64,000 bases of DNA from the NCBI GenBank assembly GCA_026075535.2, contig AP026550.1:5456001-5520000 (forward strand). The letters run 5' to 3'. The translations under genes were made by a program, and so were the position numbers. The notes below the pieces were generated by a model. That model was not told the DNA's origin. It saw only the letters and a program-made list of their open reading frames with translations, and did no database searches. The stretch is from Tricholoma matsutake. Lineage: Eukaryota > Basidiomycota > Agaricomycetes > Agaricales > Tricholomataceae. Each line of letters starts with the position of its first letter. Position 1 is the first letter of the stretch. Positions 48,751-59,789 of this stretch are shown piece after piece.

Positions 48751-49457
48751 TGTTAAGAACTGATTCTAGAGGCCGCTTCGGAATCCGACCAGACACTGCG
48801 GGTGATGATAGTGGAAGATTGTCAGGTCGATGTGGATTCTGCGGGAGGGGAAACGGAAAGGACTTGGCTTCAGCTTGTAAGAAGCTGCACCCTTCACCTC
48901 ATCTGGTGTCCTAATTTCAAGTCGAGGGTTTAGAGGTAGGAGCAGGAAAGTGCAGGTAAATGCGGGGAGGAGTATGGAGGGACCTAGGTTAAGTTCAGAT
49001 GAGACTAGAACTTCAGAGGGAGACTAGAGGTTGAGTCAAATGGAGTTCAGACTCTTAGAGGACAGGGGTTGGAGTAGAAGGAGGTTTTAGATTGGCAGGG
49101 TAAAGTCAAGTCTATGTCGATATATGAACTGAGGAATACAAGGCGAAACTAACTAAGCTTAAATACTGTAGTCCGGAATAATGTGGAACAGGAACGAAGA
49201 CTGCAGCAGTGTCTCGACTGCATAGCTAAATTATCTAGCAGGAGCCGCACAGGAATCCGTAGTCGAATTTGCAATAGAGACAGCAGCCTTGGGAAGGCAG
49301 CCATGGATGCTGTACAAGGCGGCCTGGTGCACAGCAGTGTGGGCAGTGCAAGGTGGCCGGGAACAAAATTGGGAGGTGTAGGCAAAAGTCATGTTTGACA
49401 TGCAGGAAAGAGTCGGATGGATGCGGGTTCTGATCAGGCAAGGAATGATTCTTGACA
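48751..49457 (-). repeat. 3' LTR of gypsy 2
   Basis: 707 bases, begins TGTTAAGAACTG and ends TTCTTGACA on the plus strand, so it has TG..CA ends in both readings. It differs from the other LTR at about 45 positions by eye, all transitions, no indels. Confidence 0.95.
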
Positions 49458-49601
49458 GTATTTCCCCCTTAGTGCTGAGCCTACGAGGCACATGAGGGTT
49501 TGAGTCCGAATGAGGAAGTTGGTTGAATTTTCCGGATGCGGCAATTGGTTGAAAAATTTTGTTGACTTCCTACTGAGACCTACTCCCATCACCTATACAA
49601 A

Positions 49602-50591
49602 ATGTCCCCCCCAGCAGGTTCTGCTCAACTCAAGCTGGCCACAATGAAGGCTCAGTACGAACAGAGGGAGTGGGAGATGAAAGAGCAGATGGAATGGGAG
49701 GTGAGGGAACTGGGAGGAGGCAGCAAGGGAGGAGGAGCATCAGGTGCAGGAGGTGCAGAAGGCAGCAGAGGAGGCTGCGAAGGCTGAGGAGGCGCGCCAG
49801 GCAGCGGTGTGGAGAAAGGAGGCTTCGGCCACAAAATGAGCAGAGAAAAAGCAGGCGGCTGCGGCCGCAGGTCTGGAGGATGAGGCAGAGGGGAGCAAGT
49901 CCCCAAAGAAGAAGAAGATCGCCAAGTCCATGGTGCGAGTGGGGTCAGAGGAGTCAGAGAGTCCGGTGCAGGTGCAGGCCGTGTTGCCTTGCAAAAGGTG
50001 CATACTAGTTTCTTTTCTCAGTCTGCTCTTACTGACAAGTGGCCCAGATGCAAATATCAAAAGGTCTCATGTTTCAAGATGGGTGCAAAGGGACGCGTGT
50101 GCGACAACTGCACACACGTAAAACACAAGTGCGAGGAGGTAGTGTGGGAGGGGCAGGATGCCCCTGCAGCAAAAACAGCGGGAATGACAGGGGCGACCAG
50201 GGATAACCCAGAGGTAATGCAACAGGGGATGAAGGTGATAAGGAGGGGATTCGCTGAGGTGGCCAATGTGGTGTGGGAGTCAATGGGGGAGATCCAGGAT
50301 GCCTTGGACCCCGAGTGGGTGGAGGAAGAGAGTGCTGGCAAGGAGAGCAACAAGGGTGACAAAGAGGTGGAGCGGGCGGTGCGAGAGTCCCAGCAGGAAA
50401 GACGCAGGATCCGCAAGTCTGGAGATGACTGGGCAGCCTTCCAGAGGTATCTGGAGAAAAGGCGGGTGGATGACGGGGAGGAGAGTGAGAGTGGAGGTGA
50501 GGAGGGTGAAGAGAAGGACAAGGGCAGAGATGAGGGTGAAGTTGGGGGAGAGGGTGATGAAGATGGAGAGGGAGAAGCAGATGTAGTATAG
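49602..50591 (+). CDS. Antisense accessory gene inside gypsy 2: coiled coil, Cys-rich motif, acidic tail
   Basis: Plus-strand gene between pol and the 3' LTR, opposite to its host element. The start MSPPAGSAQLKLATMKAQYE lies just after a CACCTATACAAA leader. A long Glu/Ala/Gln helix follows (QKAAEEAAKAEEARQAA, reached after a one-base shift near 49708), with one TGA near 49837. Then come a basic patch (SPKKKKIAKS), the Cys-rich region PCKRC..RCKYQKVSC..RVCDNCTHVKHKC, and a second helix with a strongly acidic tail (GGEEGEEKDKGRDE). The CDNC-x6-C part resembles half of a Zn2Cys6 cluster. A short intron near 50002-50040 may join the Cys pairs. Function unknown; nuclear or RNA/DNA-binding is a guess. 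Confidence 0.55.
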
Positions 50592-50672
50592 GGATCCGGT
50601 CGGATCCAAAAAACTTTTCAATGAATTTTGTTTCTGAGTTCAGACTGAGTGAATAAGTAACGTGAATAGACT

Positions 50673-53600
50673 TTAAGCGGGTAATGGTCTGGGTTTCTGT
50701 GGGTAGCAAGTGTGAAAATTCGCAAGGAGTTCTTGGGCGTGGTCAAGTTCCATAACAGGTAACCAGGAGGTCTCTTCATCGGTTCCCTGGTAACCTTCCC
50801 ATCAGATGAGGTAGAGAATCTTGCAGTGATGTCGGTTGTTGACTTTGGAGTCGAGGACTTCGGCAATCTCATATTTGAGCTCGTCATCGATGGTGATCGG
50901 AGGAGGTGGAGGTTGTACTCGATTTGGAATTGTGTTCGGGGAGTGTTTCTCAAGTTGAAAGACATGGAAAACAGGGTGAATGGCCCGCATGTGATCCGGG
51001 AGCCACAGGGTGACTCAGTGAGTGCCTGGGCAGGTGATGATTTTGAAGGGGCCATGGTGCTTTTCGGAAAGTTTCTTGGAAGGACGAGTGGTGCGGATAT
51101 TTTCCGCAGTGACGTAGGCAGAGTCACCAATGTTGAAGTCAGGTGCGGGTGCCCGATGTTTGTCTGCAGGACCTTGATAATGCTCTTGAGCAGCCACAAG
51201 TTGTTTCTGAAGCTCCTGATGAAGGTCGTCTAAGTCGACGACGAACTCGCGGGCGCGCTGTGAAGCTAAGTCGTGTTCTGGAAAGATGGAAATGTTCGGG
51301 TGATAGCCTTTGTTGGCAAAGAAAGGGGATACACCTGTAGAGGCGGAAGGAGCATTGTTGTAGGCAAATTCACCCAAGGGCAAGAGGTGAGACCAGTCAT
51401 CCTGCTGATAGTTGCAGAAGATCCAGAGGTACTGCTCCAAGGTCTGATTTAGTCGTTCTGTCTGACCATCACCTTGCGGGTGATAACCAGAAGTGAAGTG
51501 GATCCGCATGTTGAGCGCTTTCCCGAGGGAGCAGAAGAAATGGGAGACAAACTCGGATCCCCGGTTGCAAGTGACGTGCGATGGAACGCCATGCTTGGAG
51601 AAGATGTGGAGGACAAACAGGTTGGCTAGTTCTTGGGCTGTGATTTTGTTGACAGTTGGGATGAAGATGCCTCGTTTGGTGAGACGGTCAACAATGACCA
51701 GGATAGTGGTGTGACCATCAGAGTCAGGTAGTTGCTCAATGAAATCCATGGAGATGGATTCCAAGGTTGTTCCGGAACTGGAAGTTGCTTTAGGAACCCG
51801 TAGGGCTTGTGTCGAGGTGATTTGGATCGTTTGCAAGTGGTACAGGATTTGCAGAATTCCTGCACAAAGGTGCAGAGGTTTGGCCAGACATATTCCCGGC
51901 GGACAAGCTGCTGGGTTTTGTTTTGTCCGAAGTGGCCAGAGAGGATGTGATCGTGTTTGTACTGAAGGACTTTGAGGCGAAGATCCGCGATGTCCGGAAC
52001 ATAAATCCAGTCGAAGTGGCGGAGAAGACCTGCCTCGTATATGGTCCAGTTGGGGTCAGTGGGTGTCAGAAGATGTGCGGATGAAAAGGGGTCAAGGGGT
52101 AGGGAGGTGCAGATGTCGTGGTGAAGTTTCTCAACATCCATGATTACTGCTTGTCGAAGAATGGGTGTGGCGAAATAGGTGGTGCGGAGGGAAGAGGTGA
52201 GCTGTTCCTGTGTGAATACAGGTCGGAAGTTGGTTGGGTTTACGGAGGCGAAGTCGCTATTTCCCCCTTTATGGTAGATGTCCCAACGTCTAGTGAGCGC
52301 ATCTGGCTTGGCCCCTAGTTTTCTGGGGCGGAAGCAGATGACGAGATTGAATTGGGAAAGGTACTCAGACCAACGGGCCTGGCGGCGGGTGAGCAACTTG
52401 GTAGTGCTGAAGTACTCAAGATTTTTGTGGTCGGTGACCACATCAACCGGGTTTGCAGAACCCTCGAAGTACTGCTGCCAGTGTTTGAAGGCTTCAAAGA
52501 TGGCCAAGAGTTCCTTGTCATGAGTGTCGTAATTTAGTTCAGTGGGATTGAAGGAGCGGGAATGAAAAGCTACCGGATGGATTTCTCCATCCGCAGTGTA
52601 AACCGAAAGGATAGCAGCTAGGGCATAGTCGGAAGCGTCGGTTTCAAGTACCATCTGTGAGTCAGGTACCCATTGAGTTAAGACGGGTGCGTGAGTGAAT
52701 TCTTGTTTGAGCCTTTCAAAGGCGTCGCGGCACTTCTTGTTGAAGTCCCAAGGTGCAGATTTCCGCATCAAGCAGGTGAGTGGAATGACAATGTCTGAAT
52801 AGCCATTAATGAAGCGGCGGTAAAAGTTGCAAAACCCTAAGAAGGATTGTATATCCTTAACTTTCCTAGGCTTGGGCCAGTCAAGCATGGTTTTGACTTT
52901 ATCCTCGGACATCCATAGTCCATCTGGTGAAAGGATGAAACCTAAATATTCAACGGTGTCTTTGTGGAACTCACATTTCTGTGGAGAGGCGTAAAGTCCA
53001 TTTTTCCGGAGACGGCGGAGGACTTCTTTGACGTGAGCCCCGTGCTGGGACTTGTTGTTGGAGTAGATTAGGATGTCGTTGAGGAATACGATGACACAAA
53101 CATCCAGCATGTCGCTGAAGACGTCATTCATAAACCGCTGGAAAGCTGCGGGTGCATTAGTGAGTCCAAAGGGAACCACCAACCACTCGAAGGATCCATA
53201 GCGGGTGCAGAAAGTAGTTTTCCACTCATCACCATCAGCGATGCAGACTAGGTGATAAGTGTGCCGCAAGTCTATCTTGGTGAATAAGCAGGCTTTTCAT
53301 GGAGAGTTGAGGAGGTCGGAAATGAGAGGAAGGGGATAGCAGTCTTTCTTTGTAAGACAATTGAGTCCTCGGTAGTCGACACAAAGTCGGAGACTACCGT
53401 CCTTCTTTTTGACGAAGAGAATCGGAGCACCATGCGGAGACTTAGATGGGTGAATGAAGCCTGAGCAGACATTTTTGTCAATAAAGACTTGTAAGGATTC
53501 TAATTCAGAGGGGGAGAGAGAATACATGCGGCCCGGAGGCAGAGGAGTATTGTCTTCTGTCTCTATCTTGAGGTCGTAAGACCGATGCGGAGGAAGGGTA

Positions 53601-54290
53601 TCCACTTTAGTCTTATTAAAGACATCAGTGAATTTGTGATACTCAGGCGGAATATCGGAGAGGTCAGAGGAGTTAGCGGAATGGGTGGAGCAGGCAGATA
53701 ACCCTTCTGGAGCGAAGGTCATCTGAAAAGCTATTGCCCCAGGAAGTTTGCTAGCACGCGCATAAGCGGCAGCATTGATGAAGGAGATGTCGGGAGGTGT
53801 AAACTTAGGAGGAATGGGGGGTTCAGAAAGTGTGGAAGAGTCAAGGATTTCTACTGGAAGATTCGGGGACAAAGGTGACGTCAGGGGTGCTGGACCTCTA
53901 TGATCTGCAGAGCGGAAAGTGAGTTGGCTTGAAGACCAGTCAATCAACGGATTGTATTGCTTCAGCCAGTTATGACCGAGTACGGCGGAACAGGAAGAGT
54001 CGAGTGAGGTTACATAAAATGACAAATTGAATACTTCACCGGCAGAGAAGGTGACTGGAAGTTTGATGATCTGAGTTATGGTGGAGTTGCAAGTTCCATC
54101 AAAGAGTCGTAAACTGATTGGGTTAATGGATTCCATGCTGAGTTGGTTATTCAACACGAAAGAGGAGTCAAGGAAGCAGTGGGAGGAGCCAGAGTCGATA
54201 AGGGTTCAGAAAGGGGCGGACGAGTCAGAAAAGGTTAAAAGAATGGTTAGGGAGTCAGGGTCGGAAAGAGTGGATGTGTTGAGACGAACG
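50673..54290 (-). pseudogene. Gypsy 2 pol: protease, RT, RNase H, integrase, chromodomain
   Basis: Minus-strand polyprotein. Protease [12 protein letters not shown] (near 54190) and [59 protein letters not shown]. The catalytic box reads FLNDILIYS instead of YLDD. RNase H: LETDASDYALAAIL and VVTDHKNLEYFS. Integrase: zinc motif HILSGHFG..CKSCTTC, SMDFIEQLP, then CNRGSEF where DRGSEF is expected, and GQTERLNQT. Chromodomain region at 50990-50673. Damage: TGA at 54206-54208, 53294-53296 and near 50800, each where Arg is expected, a one-base shift near 51745, and a TGA near 51013. It cannot encode an active polyprotein. Confidence 0.85.
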
Positions 54291-54357
54291 TAGGCAGCCA
54301 AGTGGGTAAGGTCAATGCAACCCCCAGCCCCAATGGCTGTATCCTGAGGGTTGCAGA

Positions 54358-55728
54358 CTATTTTTCCGAGTCCGTAGTCTCGGGAACAACAGTGGATGTA
54401 TGGGCTTTTGTGGCTTTGGATTTCAGGCAGTTTCCTGCTACATGCCCTTCCTCACCGCAGTAGAGACAAAGTTGTTCTCTCATGCGACATTCTCGTTCCT
54501 CCCCAGTAAGCTTGCCATTCTTCCCCAACTTATCGGAGATGGACGACTTGGGCTTGTCCTGGGAAGTGTTCTTTGTCATGGAAGACTGCTGGTTGGAGGT
54601 GTTACCGTGGGCGGAGTTTGAAGTGGCTTAGTTTGTCGGCGGGGAAGAGTCCTTCTCACTAGAGTTACTGGAATTCTTTGTTTCGAAACGGGATTCATCC
54701 TCCTGCATCCAATAGATATTGTCGCAGTCCTGTGCTTTCAAGTGCAGTTCTGCAAGGGTGTTGGGTTTACCACCCCGAAGAACTTCTATGCGAAGTTGGA
54801 GCGGAAGACTGTGGAAATAGTGGTCACAAAGGGCTGCTTTGTTCCAGTTGACCCTAGAAGCTAATTCCCAGAAGTCAACATTATATTTCGTGATACGACC
54901 ACCTTTCTTCATTGCTAAGTCAGAGAGAGCCTTTTCCACATCTCCGACCGGGTCGTGCGGACCGAAGTTACTTTCCAGCTCAGCGAGAAAAGCCTCACAG
55001 TCCCACATCTAGTGTGCAGAATCTGTTGGGTCATTAAGACCAGGTTCAAACCAACTGAGAGCTGATCCTTTAAGATAAGAAAGGATAAATATGATCTTTT
55101 TCTCATCAGAGGAAAATACGTGTGGACGGTCGTGGAAATGAAGATTACATGAGACTAGAAAGTCTCTAAGTTTCTTTGGGTTGGAGCCATCGAAAGTGTC
55201 GGGGTTGCAAACTTTGATTTTCTCAGTCTTGGGTGCATTGTTTTGTTGGAGGGTGCGGATACTCTCTGAGAGGTTGTAAAGAACATCTATGAACCTATCC
55301 CCTGGATCAGGGTTTCCCCCTGCGGGAGGTTGATCGTCAGGATCATTGGGATCGGGGTCACCCCCAGGGCCGTCCAGACCGCTAGGGTCATTGGGTCCGC
55401 CGGGAGGTCCATTCTCTAGACCACGATCTTCCAACCCATAGGGTTCAGGCTGGTCAATGCCCCCTACGTACTCAAGGGGAGTTCTTGATTGAAAACCTTC
55501 TGGGTTGCTGGAAGGTTGCGGGGCACAGGTGGACATGAGATTGGCACTGATTGAGGGGGCTCCTGAGCCGATTTGTCGGAAGATGTTTGAGGGTCTGGAA
55601 GACACTCCAAATGTAGTAGAGGGTCGAGGGTCAGAAAGGGTGGATTGCTGGATTGCAGAGATCCCTGGAATAGTACTGGCACGTTGGGAATTCCTGGTTG
55701 TGCACTGGCAAGTTTCAGTTGGGGTCAT
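54358..55728 (-). pseudogene. Gypsy 2 gag with CCHC zinc knuckle
   Basis: One minus-strand frame from MTPTETCQCTT at 55728. A Pro/Gly/Asp-rich linker (GGPNDPSGLDGPGGD) precedes the capsid-like retrotransposon gag domain (TFDGSNPKKLRDFLVSC, SYLKGSALSWFEP, FLAELESNFGPHDP, YNVDFWELASRVNW). The [14 protein letters not shown] nucleocapsid knuckle follows near 54470. In-frame stops: TAG at 55009-55011 and TAA at 54628-54630. It would assemble the element's particles. Confidence 0.85.
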
Positions 55729-55768
55729 AAGAGGAGAAGAGACGAGTGAAGTGTGAGTTTGTATATAC

Positions 55769-56475
55769 TGTTAAGAACTGATCCTAGAGGCCACTTTGGA
55801 ATCTGACCGGACACTGCGGGTGATGATAGCGGGAGATTGTTGGGTCGATGTGGATTCTGTGGGAGGGGAAACGGAAAGGACTTGGCTTCAGCTTGTAAGA
55901 AGCTGCGCCCTTCACCTCGTCTGGTGTCCTAATTTCAAGTTGAGGGTTTAGAGGTAGGAGTGGGAAAGTGTGGGTAAATGCGGGGAGGAGTACGGAGGGA
56001 CTTAGGTTAAGTTCAGATGAGACTAGAACTTCAGAGGGAGACTAGAGGTTGAGTCAAATGGAGTTCAGACTCTTAGAGGACAGGGGTTGGAGTAGAAGGA
56101 GGTTTTAGATTGGCAGGATAAAGTCAAGTCTATGTCGATATATGAACTGAGGAATACAAGGTGAAACTAACTAAGCTTAAATACTGTAGTCCAGAATAAT
56201 GCGGAACAGGAATGAAGACTGCAGCAGTGTCTTGACTGCATAGCTAAATTATCTAGCGGGAGCCACACAGGAATCCATAGTCGAATTTGCAATAGAGATG
56301 GCAGCCTTGGGAAGGCAGCCATGGATGCTGTACAAGGCGGCCTGGTGCACAGCAGTGTGGGCAGTGCAAGGCGGCCGGGAACAAAATCGGGAGGCATAGG
56401 CAAAAGTCATGTTCGATGTGTGGGAAAGAGTCAGATGGATGCGGGTTCCAATCGGGCGAGGAACGATTCTTGACA
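55769..56475 (-). repeat. 5' LTR of gypsy 2
   Basis: 707 bases with the same ends as the 3' LTR. It should hold the element's promoter on the minus strand. The primer-binding site would start at 55768 going down (GTATATACAAACTCACAC on the minus strand); it is not the common initiator-Met tRNA complement. Confidence 0.95.
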
Positions 56476-56480
56476 GAGGA

Positions 56481-56979
56481 GCCCAATGTCAAACAAGGAG
56501 ACCTTGTTTACCTCTCCATGAAGAACCTTGCATTACCAAAGGGACGCGCAAGTAAACTGCTACCTAAATTTGTAGGACCCTACAAGGTCCTACAAGCTTT
56601 CCCTGAGACATCCAACTATGTGTTGGATCTTCCTACAGAACTGAAATGCCGGCATATACACCAGCATTTCCATGTGAGTCTGCTGAGGCCTCACCATTCT
56701 AACGATGACGTGTTGTTTCCCAACAGGCATTTTCCTGATGCATATGACTTCGGTGCCCCAGATGACACTGAATGGTACATCGAAGAAATCACGGCACACA
56801 AGTGGTGTGGCCGTACCATCCAGTTTGAAGTTAAATGGAGCCTAGGAGACACCACTTGGGAACCTTTAGTGAACTGCAATGATCTTGCAGCCCTAGACAC
56901 TTATCTGGCACTAATGGGTGCCAGAGACTGGCATGAATTGCCCAAACATGCAGGAACTCCTGCGCATCGACGGACGTAA
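56481..56979 (+). CDS. Gypsy 1 integrase C-terminus and chromodomain
   Basis: Continues element 1 in frame after the nested insertion: GDLVYLSMKNL and SKLLPKFVGPYKVLQAF (integrase C-terminal SH3-like part), HIHQHFHVSLLRPHH, and a chromodomain-like end (WYIEEITAHKW, FEVKWSLGDTTWEP). The chromodomain of such elements steers integration to modified histones. The frame stops at 56979 without internal damage. Confidence 0.85.
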
Positions 56980-57093
56980 TGACTTGGAAATTTCCAACTC
57001 ACGTTGTGGCTTCCCAACAAATTTCACACTCCGCAACTTTACATCGTGCGGAGATTCAATTGTTTTTTTTTCTTCATCGCTTGGTACACTTAC

Positions 57094-58907
57094 CATGGCG
57101 AGTTTCCCTCCAGACAAAGACAACCCCATGGGGGGTGACTACATCGACAAACCTATCCGCATGCATGAGATGGGCCCTAGTGGCCGGTCTCAAAGGGGGA
57201 AGGAGAGAGAGCTCGAGCAGCAACATCCAACACCATCGCTCACCAAGCCCTGGAGAGATCGAATAAGCAATCAGCTCTAGCAGATGTTCTGCTAGAGAAG
57301 AACAAAACTGGCAAGCTGGTGTGGGCATCAGCTCTTCCGCTGCCAGAAATTGGAGGATTGACGGTGAAGGCATTGTCCTTCACTGAGACACTTGCAACAC
57401 TTGCAAGAGCTATGCTTTACATGTGTACACCCACGTGTATGACCATGATGATGAATATTTCGACGTGAGAGATTGTCAAGATTCGGGTATTAACTCTGGT
57501 GCTCTCGCCAGAGCCGATTGTGTTTATAATGAATACGAAAATGATATTGCTGCCCTCCAGGAGACCATCCGGAACCTGGAGGATGAGAATGAGCACCTGC
57601 ATGAGCAGCTCAATGGACGTTCATCCAAATGAGCTTGTACTCGTGAACCCTCTCCTCACCCTGAGAGGCCCCAGGGTGCTTCATATGCTGGTGCAGCCTC
57701 TCGGCCTGCACCACCTCCTGCTCCCCGCCCCATCATCCCTGATGAGGACTTCAATATGAACGAGGTCTACCCACCTCTTCCCAACCTTCCAACCCCGAGA
57801 TATACATTCTCGGGCCCTGATGTTCCCAGGACGGCGAACTGGAGACCAGCTCCCAGGCTGCATGGCCAAGTTCCTGCATCCATTCCTCAGAACACTGAGG
57901 AATTTGATAACTGGTCCCGGATGGCCCACACCTCTGGGAACTACCCAATGTTGGAACGAATGCGTGAGTACATGCAGTTCGTCAATGATACTGCTCCAGG
58001 GGCTCGAATGCCCCTGATGACCTATGCCCTTGCCCACTGGAGATTACCCAGTTGGCTCCCTGTTCAGATGCAGTCGGCGTGAGGATTACGCCGACTCAAC
58101 AACCCTACTCACCTGGAGCAACCCTCGCTCCTGGACTCTGCCGAAACGTGGGTGCAGTTCATGCACCAACACCTGTACCAGTGGTAATCCCACCCTGGTA
58201 CCCTGATGGACAAACAGAGGGTCTCCCTCCCACACGTCAGGGGACAACTCCTGCTTTGTCAACAGATTCCTTCAGGGCTATCCCCTGAAGCTAAACTACT
58301 CCTCTACCTTTGCACTGCGGAGGTACTAGCCACGCCAGGACTGTACTGACAGATTTGAGAGCGCGAACACCTCCCACTGTCCCCCGTGCACCGTTGGCAG
58401 CCCATGCCAATCAGCACCAATTCAACTTCCCTTGAGGACGTCATATGACACCTCGCCACCATGGGAGTCTTGGACGAGGAAGTCCAAGAAGGTTCTCACT
58501 ATGCCATCGGCTGGCTTACAGTGATGGCTACTGCCAACTCCTTCCATTCGGAAGAGTCTTCCACTGCTGCCGATATCGTAAGACGTTTGCGGCAACATTC
58601 CAATGCCTGTTCAGAGGACGCTCCTCTGATGTCTGAACTCCGGTGGTGGATCACCGGGCCTAACGATGTGGCCCTTCGAGAGCCACAAAGAAAAAGAAAA
58701 AGAGATTCCACTGCTCCCACCAGGGGCGGAGCTCCCTCTCATTCAGGGCGACCCCGCCCTGAATCAATGACTTCCACTGCCCAGTCCTCCAGATTCTCCA
58801 CTGGACTTTCTGCATCTCTGCACACGAGCACCTCTTGCATGGAGATGTTTGTCGTCCATGCAGATTTTTTGGCTGAGGTTGTTGCATTGTTGAAAGCTTC
58901 TCCATAG
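57094..58907 (+). pseudogene. 3' accessory ORF of gypsy 1
   Basis: Sense-strand gene following pol. It starts MASFPPDKDNPMGGDYIDKP near a good ATG context. A helical basic segment, then a coiled coil (YENDIAALQETIRNLEDENE), a Pro-rich stretch (PPLPNLPTPRYTF), and a helical C-part (LERMREYMQFVNDTAPGARM; TAEVLATPGLY; MGVLDEEVQEG..AIGWLTVM) follow. Comparable ORFs sit 3' of pol in other agaricomycete gypsy elements, by my recollection. Frames change at about 57290, 57600, 58080 and 58440, some perhaps introns, and stops are frequent after 58080. Function unknown. Confidence 0.5.
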
Positions 58908-59327
58908 ATGACATGATTTGTGAAAATCTTCTCAGCAACCTTGTACTGGACTCCATCTTGGGTTTTCCACCACCCTTCTGTGTTGATGTATGTGCTCCAA
59001 CTGGAGGAAATAAGCTGTCTCTAATTATGGGATCTTCTTCAATCATGTCAATTAAACTCCATGTAAGTGCCTCATTTTTCCAGCTATCAATTTGGCTGAG
59101 CATTGAACAATATGTAATGATACAGCTACTCACTCAACATTCATGATTTTCACTGTATTAGATACCTCAACTGCATCTTCATCCTCATCCTCACTATCCT
59201 TCTTTGAGACCTGTGCCTTTTTTTGTTTTTTGAATGAGTCCTTTCCAGCTTTCTTTGTGGTCTTAGGTTCCTTTTTCTGCTCTTTTGCAGCTTTGGTAGC
59301 TTTGGTAGCCTCATTGCCTCAGGTCAT
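58880..59327 (-). pseudogene. Fragment of a TE-type hypothetical gene
   Basis: Minus strand. The ATG at 59327 is followed after two codons by TGA, then a Lys-rich N-terminus (ATKAAKEQKKEPKTTKKAG) and an acidic patch (SEDEDEDAVEVS). After a short gap that fits an intron comes the recognisable agaricomycete block EALTWSLIDMIEEDPIIRDSLFPP, running into GKPKMESSTRLL. The family accompanies transposons and its function is unknown. Only the N-terminal third remains. Confidence 0.45.
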
Positions 59328-59789
59328 AGTGGAGGTGATATCAAGAGGTTATATATCTCAAATAGGGGAGAATGTAGCACATGACCTTGAAATAGAGTGT
59401 GTATTAGGTAATAAAAATCTTATGGAGGGGAGTGAGCAGGAGGATGAAGGAGAATTGAGGATGAGAATTGAGTGAACATGATTCGACGATTGTGGTGATT
59501 CTGGGTCTCCAGAATCAGGGTTTGAATAATCATCAGAATCACCTTAGAATCACCTACTCTGACTGCCCCTAGTGTCATCAACACTGATGATTTTGTGTGT
59601 GTTCATACATGGGGATTGCCACCTGTAATGTGTCAGGAATGACTCTCCACTCCATGCTAGGACTCAATCACAGTAGCACAGGCTGGAGTTCAAGCCAAGC
59701 AGATAAGGCACATCCAGGAATGTCATTTGTTACTTGTGCTAGTGGGCCACTGCTTTGCATGGCAATGCCGAGTTCTCAAAGGGGGGACT
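59328..59789. other. Gene-free spacer at the 3' side of the Helitron gene
   Basis: Contains no coding frame I can support. The Helitron 3' end (short hairpin followed by CTRR) should lie in this direction on the minus strand, but I could not identify it. Confidence 0.35.

Larger units (their letters stand above)
48751..56475 (-). mobile_element. Gypsy retroelement 2, complete, 7725 bp, nested in element 1
   Basis: Minus-strand Ty3/gypsy element with two 707-bp LTRs (TGTTAAG..TTGACA) and a 5-bp target duplication GAGGA at 48746-48750 and 56476-56480. Removing it and one GAGGA rejoins the integrase frame of element 1. Inside on the minus strand: gag with a CCHC knuckle, protease, RT, RNase H, integrase and chromodomain. 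An extra gene lies on the plus strand near the 3' LTR. A polypurine tract (CTAAGGGGGAAA) borders the 3' LTR at about 49459-49472. Confidence 0.95.
45075..58907 (+). mobile_element. Gypsy retroelement 1, 5'-truncated and split by gypsy element 2
   Basis: Plus-strand Ty3/gypsy element with protease, RT, RNase H, integrase, chromodomain and a 3' accessory ORF in that order. The integrase coding sequence stops at 48750 and resumes in frame at 56481 after the inserted element 48751-56475. No LTR of its own was identified at either side, and most of gag is missing. Confidence 0.8.

Noticed and set aside
49652..50709. Pro/His-rich minus-strand frames inside gypsy 2
   Set aside because: They are complements of Glu/Gly-rich plus-strand coding sequence. 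The plus strand has the start context, coiled coil and Cys motif.
57674..58720. Minus-strand frames over the gypsy 1 accessory ORF
   Set aside because: They overlap one another, carry no domain, and are complements of the Pro-rich and helical plus-strand sequence.
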